DNA from: Ktedonobacteraceae bacterium
Lineage (GTDB): Bacteria > Chloroflexota > Ktedonobacteria > Ktedonobacterales > Ktedonobacteraceae
DNA: 64,000 bases
NCBI GenBank assembly: GCA_035653615.1
Contig: DASRBN010000040.1
Coordinates: 1-64,000, forward strand
Direction of reading: 5' to 3'
Shown: one piece after another, positions 17,619 through 25,032 of the stretch
How positions within the stretch are numbered: the stretch's first letter is position 1
How the letters are laid out: each line of letters starts with the position of its first letter
Made by a program: the position numbers and the translations under genes
Notes under the pieces: model-generated
What the model was told of the DNA's origin: nothing
Database searches by the model: none
Seen by the model: the letters and a program-made list of their open reading frames with translations, nothing else

Positions 17619-19528
17619 GTGTCCGGTCCTTTCTCCTGGATTTCTTGCAGGCGCGTTTTGAGACGCTCCTTTAAATCTTGACTACTCTCTGGGAGGGCTT
17701 CCAAATCACAACGTGAAAGAGCCTCTATCTCTAGAGCCTCTGCGCGACGAGAGAGTATTCCGTGCTGCTCCGCCTGCACCTCGTGTCCAGATCTAATACT
17801 CTCCTGTTCCTGTTGTTGGTGCGCACGCACCGTTTTTGTGATCTGGATTAACATCTCCGCATTTTGGGGATCAGTGGCAAACCATCTACAACCGCCATCC
17901 TCCGCAGTTGTGCAATTCAGATAATCATCACATGCTGCAGGGCCCTGAGGGAGCCAACAGTAGCCACATGAAACGCGATTGGGTTGCATAAACTGTGGGT
18001 TGTTCTGTATAAGGTTGCGCCAACGGGGAGGGATCGGCTTAGGCTGCCCAGATCGGAATCGCGGCTTCCGTTCGGAGTCCTGATAGTCTGTACCGAAAAG
18101 TGTGGAGAACCAGTCCGTCGCGGGGCCCACAAGCTCGCCATTCTTAGCTTTTTCAAGGAGGATCATATTCTGCTCGCGTGCATTATGCTGATAATGAGAT
18201 TGCATATTACGGTCAGTGTGGTTGAGATCACGTTGCCGTGATAGAATAGGCACTTTAGGATCGCTAGCAATGGCAGATTGGCGTGTGTGCCGTGCTTGGT
18301 GGGTTCGTAAGCGATAGATTTCACCGTCGGCGGATCCATCCGCAGTGATGTTCCACCGCTCTAGTATTCCCAGCTCGCCATGAGTACCATGCAGCCAGTG
18401 CTGAAAGGCATCGTAAGAAAGTACCCTTGCATCCTTTTGTATCTGTGATTCCGGGGGGCCGCCCTTGTATTTACGTGAAGACCGGAACTCATCAATATTC
18501 TCTCGTGGAAAAGCCCGAATAGCGCTGGGGCCACATGTGAGATTCCAGTGAGAAATCAATATTAAAAATTCCCGTTCCTCTACAGGGGCAGCGTCGCGAA
18601 CTTCGTCGCCATAACGTATAAGCTCTGTAACGCAATATGTCACGATATCTTCCCACTTACCACTCACATACACGCGGTTTTGAGGCCCGTGTTTATTTGG
18701 GGAGAACTGGAACCAAAGTGCTCCTTTAGGTCCACTTCCCCTGGCGGGGTAGTACACTAGTGGACCTTGCGGACCTGTTCCTCGTGGAGCTGTCAGTACC
18801 TCACCGATCCTTCGGCCTAGGGCGAAGTTGAGAATGAGAACGCAGAGGCGGAGATGATGGAAGCGGTTGAGCTTTTCACGTGCTTCACGATGAAGCGCAA
18901 GTTTATTGAAGAATTGGCTAATAACAGGCATGGGAATCACCTGGTGGGTATCCAGGGCGGATTCACCCGGCCTTTTCTTCTCATGAGGTGCTACTGGAAA
19001 GATAACCCGTGGGAATCCAAAGTGCATCCTCAAGTGTTTCCAGAAGGAGCGAGAATGTGTTTGCACCCGTACTCTGTCTCTAAAAGCGGCGGCGTCATTG
19101 TTTTTCAGGGGAAGGAGTTGTGCATTCCAGAGTGCCCTGAAGTCGCTCTCAAGGGCGATATCATCGCAAGACTCGCAATGATGATCGATAAGGTAGGTAT
19201 CAGCGCGTTTAAGCACGTTAGGTATCGCTATAGTGTAGGCTGAGAGCACGTCGTTGCATGCGAGAAGGCGCTGATAGCAGTGCCACTTGACATAGGGCTT
19301 CAAAAAAGAGTGGAGGTTTGCAAAATGAAAGCGATAGTAGCCCGGTTGTGAGGGAGCGCCGTGGGCGGCATACTGCCACGCATCCCATACATCTGAGGCA
19401 AGATAGAAGAGATTTTTGGGATCGCGTTCATCGCCTGTTATGAAGCGACTAAGTTCATTCCAATGACTTGTAGGATAACGGTGGTTTCTAGAAGAGTCGG
19501 ATAGAATCTGCTTGCTATCTACGCTCAT
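17615..19528 (-). CDS. Tyrosine recombinase 3 with Cys-rich tail (TnpB-like)
   Basis: A 637-residue site-specific recombinase. The catalytic domain is visible as LGRRIGEVL (first Arg), THQARHTRQ (box II His-x-x-Arg) and LNHTDRN-MQSHY (His and nucleophile Tyr). A Cys-rich segment follows (CGYCWLPQGPAACDDYLNC, then a further Cys), probably a zinc finger, and a charged coiled tail. This layout and length fit TnpB of Tn554 (about 630 aa). It overlaps both neighbours by 4 bases (19525-19528 and 17615-17618), showing tight co-expression of the recombination genes. Confidence 0.85.
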   Translation of the reverse strand: MSVDSKQILSDSSRNHRYPTSHWNELSRFITGDERDPKNLFYLASDVWDAWQYAAHGAPSQPGYYRFHFANLHSFLKPYVKWHCYQRLLACNDVLSAYTIAIPNVLKRADTYLIDHHCESCDDIALESDFRALWNAQLLPLKNNDAAAFRDRVRVQTHSRSFWKHLRMHFGFPRVIFPVAPHEKKRPGESALDTHQVIPMPVISQFFNKLALHREAREKLNRFHHLRLCVLILNFALGRRIGEVLTAPRGTGPQGPLVYYPARGSGPKGALWFQFSPNKHGPQNRVYVSGKWEDIVTYCVTELIRYGDEVRDAAPVEEREFLILISHWNLTCGPSAIRAFPRENIDEFRSSRKYKGGPPESQIQKDARVLSYDAFQHWLHGTHGELGILERWNITADGSADGEIYRLRTHQARHTRQSAIASDPKVPILSRQRDLNHTDRNMQSHYQHNAREQNMILLEKAKNGELVGPATDWFSTLFGTDYQDSERKPRFRSGQPKPIPPRWRNLIQNNPQFMQPNRVSCGYCWLPQGPAACDDYLNCTTAEDGGCRWFATDPQNAEMLIQITKTVRAHQQQEQESIRSGHEVQAEQHGILSRRAEALEIEALSRCDLEALPESSQDLKERLKTRLQEIQEKGPDT

Positions 19529-22455
19529 GCATGGAACCTCTCTTGGACGAATACAAAGTTCGCCTCAAAACGCTCAAACTGATATTTCTTCTGAGCAAGC
19601 AACATTTCTGATCCTGGTACTTCGGCCAAATTCTCTAGTTCCTGTTTGCGATGGCGATGTTCCATTTTCCATGCATCAAAAAACTCCGGCCCCGTCACGA
19701 GGTGCTCGCATAATGAGCAAGGAGGAGGGCTTCCTTGAATAGCCTTGACACAACGCTTATGACGGCAGCGACCAACATCCTGCATCTGCTTCACTCCTGT
19801 ACTTAGCAGTGAGACGCGTTCCTCGGGATCAAGCTCATCTAGAATCAAGGGAGCCTGCCAAAGAGTCAAAGCTGTTCGTCCGTATTCATCAAGAGGTGTG
19901 CCTACCTCGGCTGGATGCTCGAACCGATCAAACTTAGCGTAACGAAGCGTACTGCTGAAATGAAGATGCCCGAGTTGCGCACGCACTGCCGCGAGATTTC
20001 TACCTTCGTATAATGCGCGTGTGGTATAGGTTCGCCGGAGTACTGTGGGGTTTAGCGGAAGGAGAACACCTTCTCGTTCGAGACGATGGCGTTTTGCAAA
20101 TTCCAGTAAACGATGGGGCAATCCGGAACAAGGTTGTACTTCCCAATGCCCTCGAGTGTTGCTGCTGAGAAACACAAATTCTGTTGCAAGCGCTGCACGA
20201 ACCTGAGCTGTATGTTCAACATACAGCTGCAGCTGTTGGGCAAGGAGGGCAGGAAGCACTGCACCATTCTCCTCTACCTTCTTGTTATGCTTCCACGCTA
20301 GAATATACAAGCCTGGGTGGACTTCTGCCCAATCGTCCGTTTTGAGGCGGAGAATGCTTTCGCGTCGCAAACCAGTGAACAGCATAAGAAGAATCATGAG
20401 TGCGGTTGCCCACTGGATGACAACCGCAGCGTTCTCTTTTGAGAGCGGGTGCAGGCTTACCGTAAGCAGATCGGGGTTCGTGTTTATATAGGCAATACCT
20501 GCGATGATGTCAGTAAGACATCCCTGAATGACGGCATTCCATTCATTCTCGGAGAGGAACTCTTCACCAACTTCTGTACGCCCGACTTTGACGTCGTCCC
20601 GCAGCCAAACTGAAATACGAAGCATCTCCATTTCGTCAATAGCATCATCATGCTGAGCCAAGCGCATCAACTCTTCAAAGATGAGCGCAAGGCATGGTCG
20701 TGCTAGCTGACGCAGCGCCTGGGTTCCATTGAAAGTCATCCAAGCTCGTTGCACGCCTTCTAATCTAGCTCGACGGATATCGGGTACCTCCTCTCCGAGG
20801 AGAGCAATCCCCTTGAGGAATCCCTGGTAGTGACGATCTACAGTACCAAGAGCAATGTCTGGCGAACGTAGCTCTTCCCGCAGAAAGGTCCACCCGATAT
20901 CAGCAAAATCCTTACGAAGCCGTCCTCTTTGGAGGAGATTCTTTCCTGCAGGCCTTAAATCCCAGCTGTTACTATCAAGATCGATCCAACCTCCGGGAAT
21001 TTCTCGTACATTCATGCCAGCAGGGGGGGCTTTAGGCTGTTCACGTGTATGAAGTGCAAGTTGACGACGTGCAGCGAGATATGGCTCCTTGAACCACGGC
21101 CATGTTCCCGCTCCGTTGACGTCAGCCAGTTCTATAACGCGCTGTCTGGTCAACTCGCTGACAGGTATATGGGCATCTACTAGACTCTGAAGAGCAGCCA
21201 AAACCTTCTCTTCAGTCGTTGGAAGCGTTGCTCTACGAGCTTGCCATTCTTCTCCTATATAATGAGATGCCAGGTTAGAGGGAATATTTACCAGTGCAGC
21301 GATTTTTGGCATCGTAAAGTCTTCTTGCGTTTTGGCTTCTGCGTAGACCCTCTCCATTGCCTGCCGCATTTGCTGCAAAGTGGCAGTGTATTGAGGTGGG
21401 AGTATCTCCCGGCGCGAACGCCATTCGTCTGCAGGAAAGTGATCCCGCGCTGTAGCGACAGGTATGCCCGCACGCTTTGCTATGTTTACCACGCTGAAAT
21501 CGGCCTGATACCTTGCTTCGGCATAGACAGCATCCATCGCTTCTTTCAGGCGCATCTCGATCCATTGGTTCCGTAACATCTCCCACTGTCGCTTAGAAAG
21601 CCGCTTGAATACATGTTTGCTTGGGACTCCCAAGGATTTGGCAAAGCACTTCATTGTCACGTCTTCATAACGCTGAGTTCGTGCAAGATAAGCCTCGGCC
21701 TGGAGCAGATACGAGGCAGCTTCGGCCTCCTCTCGAGTTTTGGGAAGTGCTGCTCGGCGGGTTCGCCACTCGTCCTCCGAAAGGAAGCGACGAACCGTCG
21801 CGAGAGGTATCCCGGCATGCCTGGCAATGTTCTTTATAGTAAAGTCGTCCTGGGTGGTGGCTTCTGCGTAAGCGGCCTCCATAGCCTGTCTTAAGCGGTT
21901 CTCGATCCATTTACCTCGTAGTTCCTCCCATTGATATTTGGGAAGTCGCCTAGTTACTATACGTTCTGGCTCTCCCAGAAATTCTGCAAATTGCTTGAGC
22001 GACAGCGACTCGTACTGCTCTGTCGACGCACAATACCTCTCTGCGTGAAGATAGTATTGTGCAGTTATGTTAGACAGCTTTTGAAGTACTGTCCTGCCTC
22101 TAGATGGGGGAAGCATGGTTCGACTGGCTTGCCATTCGTCACTGGAGAGAAAGCTTTTCACGATGACGAAGGGCATCCTGGCATGTCTGGCGATGTTCTC
22201 TACAGTCAACTCTGCCAGGGTTTTACCTTCTGTGCGGAGGTCTTCTATAATCTTTCTTAGTCGGCTTTGAATGCATGTACGCCGTAATTGCTCCCATTGG
22301 GGTATTGGAAGCCGTCGGTATATTATGTCGACTCTAATGCCTAAGAAATCGGCAAGTCCCTGCTGCGTCATCGCTTCGTACGTTTCAGCTTGTGCGAGGT
22401 ACTGCTCTGCTGCCTGGAGTAGGTACTGCCTGGTCATTCTGGAATCTTTAGTCAT
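19525..22455 (-). CDS. Giant tyrosine recombinase with N-terminal HTH-like repeats
   Basis: A 976-residue recombinase. Residues 10-413 are built of alternating A modules (YLLQAE...RLPKYQWEELR; about 10-62, 133-183, 248-299) and B modules (AMEAAYAEA...DFTIKNIARHAGIP...DEWR; about 63-117, 184-238, 300-353, 360-413), each HTH-like. A SAM-like domain and a catalytic domain follow: FTGLRRESILRL, NPTVLRRTYTT, and LGHLHFSSTLRYAKF with the likely nucleophile Tyr. The usual box II His before the second Arg is not at its expected place. A CxxxxC...CxxC tail follows. The start at 22455 follows GGAGAG and overlaps the upstream stop by 8 bases; a start at 22506 is less likely. Confidence 0.85.
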   Translation of the reverse strand: MTKDSRMTRQYLLQAAEQYLAQAETYEAMTQQGLADFLGIRVDIIYRRLPIPQWEQLRRTCIQSRLRKIIEDLRTEGKTLAELTVENIARHARMPFVIVKSFLSSDEWQASRTMLPPSRGRTVLQKLSNITAQYYLHAERYCASTEQYESLSLKQFAEFLGEPERIVTRRLPKYQWEELRGKWIENRLRQAMEAAYAEATTQDDFTIKNIARHAGIPLATVRRFLSEDEWRTRRAALPKTREEAEAASYLLQAEAYLARTQRYEDVTMKCFAKSLGVPSKHVFKRLSKRQWEMLRNQWIEMRLKEAMDAVYAEARYQADFSVVNIAKRAGIPVATARDHFPADEWRSRREILPPQYTATLQQMRQAMERVYAEAKTQEDFTMPKIAALVNIPSNLASHYIGEEWQARRATLPTTEEKVLAALQSLVDAHIPVSELTRQRVIELADVNGAGTWPWFKEPYLAARRQLALHTREQPKAPPAGMNVREIPGGWIDLDSNSWDLRPAGKNLLQRGRLRKDFADIGWTFLREELRSPDIALGTVDRHYQGFLKGIALLGEEVPDIRRARLEGVQRAWMTFNGTQALRQLARPCLALIFEELMRLAQHDDAIDEMEMLRISVWLRDDVKVGRTEVGEEFLSENEWNAVIQGCLTDIIAGIAYINTNPDLLTVSLHPLSKENAAVVIQWATALMILLMLFTGLRRESILRLKTDDWAEVHPGLYILAWKHNKKVEENGAVLPALLAQQLQLYVEHTAQVRAALATEFVFLSSNTRGHWEVQPCSGLPHRLLEFAKRHRLEREGVLLPLNPTVLRRTYTTRALYEGRNLAAVRAQLGHLHFSSTLRYAKFDRFEHPAEVGTPLDEYGRTALTLWQAPLILDELDPEERVSLLSTGVKQMQDVGRCRHKRCVKAIQGSPPPCSLCEHLVTGPEFFDAWKMEHRHRKQELENLAEVPGSEMLLAQKKYQFERFEANFVFVQERFHA

Positions 22456-23695
22456 GGAATCTCTCCAAAAGACCTGCTCGTTTGAGTAGATGTGCGAACT
22501 TCTCATTTTCTGGCGCTACAATCTGGTCGGCGAATGCCTCACTGCTTGCTATATAAGGGTCAATGGAGCGAATCGAAGCGTGTCTCATATTCGAGACGAT
22601 ACCGCCGGGGCCTACCAGCTTTTGAAGGTCGTACCCGAATGAGTGCCGAAGTTTGTGAGGGGTAAGGAGCTTATTCCAGGGAGAGGTAAGAGCGGGGCGA
22701 AGTGTATTGAGCATGGCACGTACGCTCTCGCCACCGAGTTTCTCTCCATAGTTTCGCACACTGTGGCTGAGAAAAACATATTGTTGGTGTTCTGGAGCAG
22801 TATCTGACGGGATGGGTCGGTAATGGGTAGCATAGTGCCAAATTATTTTTTCTACCCAGGGAACCATAAGAACAGGTAAGCGCCCTCCTCCTTCCGCTCT
22901 GTGTCCCTTTGTGGTCAGATAGATGAGAGAGTTCTTGCGGTCAATATCTTCGAATCGAAGTTCCACAACTTCGGAGCGACGACTGCCAGCGCAGCGAAGC
23001 ACCATGAGGATGGCGAGATTACGGTAAAAGAGCGCCCCTCGCTGCATTTCAGGCTCTTCTGCACAGGCAATATCACCATCGGCAATTTCTTGCCCCCATC
23101 GGTCATTGGCTGCACGAAGCAAATGAACAAACTGATCGTCAGGTATGCCGACGGCCCTACGAGTAGCCCACTTGAAGCGATGTGAACGAGGAAAGTGCCA
23201 GGAACGGGAACGAGAAGGATTCGCAAAATTGCGTACAGTACTGACTAAGTGGTTTGGTATTCCTTTATATCGCCGCCAGTCAAAAGAAACTCCATACCGA
23301 TCTGTGATGTCTGCGGTAAGAGAGTAGAGGAGCGTAATCATGAGATCGGCAGTGCGTTTTCCCCGTTTCCCAGGCAATTGAACTTGCGTACCTTGAGCAT
23401 TTGGAAACGGCTGACCAATTAAAGCATCCACGAACCACTTAAATTCTTCATTCGTAATACCAATGAGAGATTGATGACGGTGGGCGCAGAACTCAGCATA
23501 AAGGCGAGCCGCCCGTAAATAGGTATCGATTGATACCCGTGTTGCGCCTTCGTGTAGCTGGCGATCTTGCAGTGCAAGGTTGATCGGTGTAAGGGGTACC
23601 CCTCCAGCCATGAGTTTCGGTTCGCCGTCAACAAACCTAACTCGGACGGGTAATGTGAGAGGAAGAGTAAGTGTAATGCCTGGTGTTAAGGCCAT
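22448..23695 (-). CDS. Tyrosine recombinase 1 (TnpA-like)
   Basis: A 415-residue recombinase, the first gene of the leftward recombination operon. An N-terminal core-binding domain (RLYAEFCAHRHQSL...) precedes the catalytic domain with RCAGSRRSEVVELR (first Arg), HKLRHSF (His-x-x-Arg), MRHAS and IDPYIA (His and Tyr). All catalytic residues appear present. The start MALTPG at 23695 follows AAGGAG with 7-base spacing and is preferred over a longer frame beginning at 23854. It overlaps the next gene by 8 bases. In Tn554 the corresponding TnpA carries out strand exchange together with TnpB. Confidence 0.88.
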   Translation of the reverse strand: MALTPGITLTLPLTLPVRVRFVDGEPKLMAGGVPLTPINLALQDRQLHEGATRVSIDTYLRAARLYAEFCAHRHQSLIGITNEEFKWFVDALIGQPFPNAQGTQVQLPGKRGKRTADLMITLLYSLTADITDRYGVSFDWRRYKGIPNHLVSTVRNFANPSRSRSWHFPRSHRFKWATRRAVGIPDDQFVHLLRAANDRWGQEIADGDIACAEEPEMQRGALFYRNLAILMVLRCAGSRRSEVVELRFEDIDRKNSLIYLTTKGHRAEGGGRLPVLMVPWVEKIIWHYATHYRPIPSDTAPEHQQYVFLSHSVRNYGEKLGGESVRAMLNTLRPALTSPWNKLLTPHKLRHSFGYDLQKLVGPGGIVSNMRHASIRSIDPYIASSEAFADQIVAPENEKFAHLLKRAGLLERFHD

Positions 23696-23944
23696 CCTAT
23701 TCTCCTTGATATCATTTGTGTCAAAGCAAGGGATCAATCTCATCTGTTCTGTCTTGGATGCCAAAGTTTGGCTTGGACTACTAACAACGTGCTCTTGAAC
23801 AACAAACTTCGGAAAAAGAGTCCGTTGGCTTGAGAGGACCTTGCCTGGGTCCAAACCAAAGAAATAAAACCTTCCTTTGGTTTGATACTAACCTATGCGA
23901 AACAATTATTCAATGCATCATTACTTTATTCCTATTTGACTATT

Positions 23945-23973
23945 GCTAGATTGTATATTTTGTACAATCTAGC
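23945..23973. promoter_or_regulatory. Inverted repeat near the element end
   Basis: GCTAGATTGTA at 23945-23955 and TACAATCTAGC at 23963-23973 are perfect complements around 7 AT-rich bases. There is no following T-run, so a terminator is unlikely. The position, 250 bases upstream of the recombinase start and 256 bases from the junction, suits an operator or a recombinase-binding site. Confidence 0.45.
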
Positions 23974-24000
23974 CGTCAAAAGGGATGCGGATTATGGGGT

Positions 24001-24111
24001 ATGGAGCTGTGGTGTGTAGTATGTCAAGGTAATCTTCTTCCTGGTGAACCCTGTTATCGTAGCAGACCAATTCACCAGGTTCCGCATTGTTTAGGGCGGG
24101 TCGCTCTGTAA
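24001..24111 (+). CDS. Possible 36-residue Cys-rich (zinc-knuckle) protein
   Basis: ATG at 24001 opens a 36-codon frame beginning MELWCVVCQGNLLPGEPCY and continuing to HQVPHC near the end. It thus has CxxC, then Cys, then His-x4-Cys, a plausible single zinc site. It is upstream of and divergent from the recombinase operon, near the element end. The ribosome binding site is poor (AAAAGGGATGCGG is about 10-20 bases upstream), so expression is uncertain. Confidence 0.35.
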   Translation: MELWCVVCQGNLLPGEPCYRSRPIHQVPHCLGRVAL

Positions 24112-24228
24112 CTCATGAAGAGAAATCATGCACCCGCGGTGAAAAATCCCGCATAGTTTGCTTAGAGCGTTGAGAAGCAGTAAAATGTGCGTATGAACCA
24201 GTTAATTAACAGCATCGATTACACAGAA

Positions 24229-25032
24229 GATGAATGTCATCATTTGCCCGCGCCGACCTATCGTTTGATCGCCGAAAGCGCCTTCACTCCCTTGCGTTTA
24301 GGTGTGAGCGCCACACCCGAACGCAGCGATATGGCCCATGTTGACCTGGATGGGCTGATTGGACCGGAAGTTTACCGGCGCTCGCCGTCGGAACTGACCG
24401 AGGGGCGCTACCTGGCGCAATACCAGGAAGTGCGCATCGATATCGCCCTTTCGAGCGAGGATGAGGCTCGTTATAGCGCCTTGCGTGCGATCTATAGCTC
24501 GTTCTTGCGACGGCGGCGTATCAGTATCAACTCGCCGGAGGATTTTCAGAAGAAGCTGATTTTTCTCAGCGCCCGCGACCCGGAGGCGCGCGAGGCGATG
24601 CTGGCATGGCGCGAGGCTCGCAGTATCGCTATGAACGCCCCGGCCAAATACGCCGAAATTGAACGGCTCCTGCGCCTGCACACCAACGACCAGGTCATCC
24701 TGTTCTCCGAGTACAATCCGGTTGTTGAAGAGATCAGCCGGCGCTTTTGCCTGCCGAGCATCACCTACAAGACGCCTGCCGAAGAACGCCGCATCATCCT
24801 GGAGCGGTTCCGCTCGGGCCAGTACAGCAAGCTTGCGACCGGCCGTGTGCTGAACGAGGGCGTCGACGTACCCGATTGCCGCATCGCCATCATTGTTAGC
24901 GGCAACAGCACCAGGCGCGAGTATATTCAACGCCTGGGGCGTGTCCTGCGCCCCAAGCTTGAACAGGCGGTGCTCTATGAACTCGTCACCGCCGGGACTA
25001 CTGAGGAAGACATTGCTAAACGCAGGCGCTAG
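24229..25032 (+). pseudogene. Chromosomal XPB-like helicase, 5' half lost at the element junction
   Basis: Similarity to the intact helicase at 14301-15707 begins exactly at GATGAATGTCATCATTTGCC, which encodes DECHHL, and runs to the C terminus (RLGRVLRP, then IAKRRR). It lacks Walker A and the whole N-terminal half, so it cannot be a working helicase. A frame from GTG at 24187 adds 14 unrelated residues from the element side. The coding sequence is GC-rich like the chromosome to its right, marking it as the resident copy. Its 3' end overlaps the convergent kinase gene by 17 bases. The Bax1-like nuclease at 27975 would be its original partner. Confidence 0.85.

Larger units (their letters stand above)
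14301..24228 (-). mobile_element. Tn554-like element, recombinase end and first cargo
   Basis: The element is recognised from three overlapping large tyrosine recombinase genes plus a TnpC-like gene, all leftward, ending close to a clean junction at 24,229 inside a chromosomal helicase gene. Tn554 relatives have tnpA-tnpB-tnpC at one end and cargo behind; here the cargo begins with a nuclease-like gene and a complete XPB-like helicase. The left end is not found. The restriction operon and everything to its left may also be cargo, because no 5' half of the interrupted helicase occurs on the plus strand to the left. The left boundary given is only the last gene I can assign. Confidence 0.6.
23696..24228. 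other. Terminal region of the mobile element
   Basis: About 530 bases between the first recombinase gene and the junction with the chromosomal helicase. It contains an 11-base-arm inverted repeat (23945-23973) and a possible Cys-rich mini-protein (24001-24111). It is AT-rich near 23,880-23,960. This is where a Tn554-type end with recombinase-binding sites would be expected. Confidence 0.5.

Noticed and set aside
17148-23695. Classical RIT (recombinase-in-trio) element
   Set aside because: RIT recombinases are much shorter and lack a TnpC-like fourth gene; Tn554 likeness explains more of the features.
24298-24930. 210-codon minus-strand frame opposite the truncated helicase
   Set aside because: A shadow of the GC-rich helicase coding sequence on the other strand.
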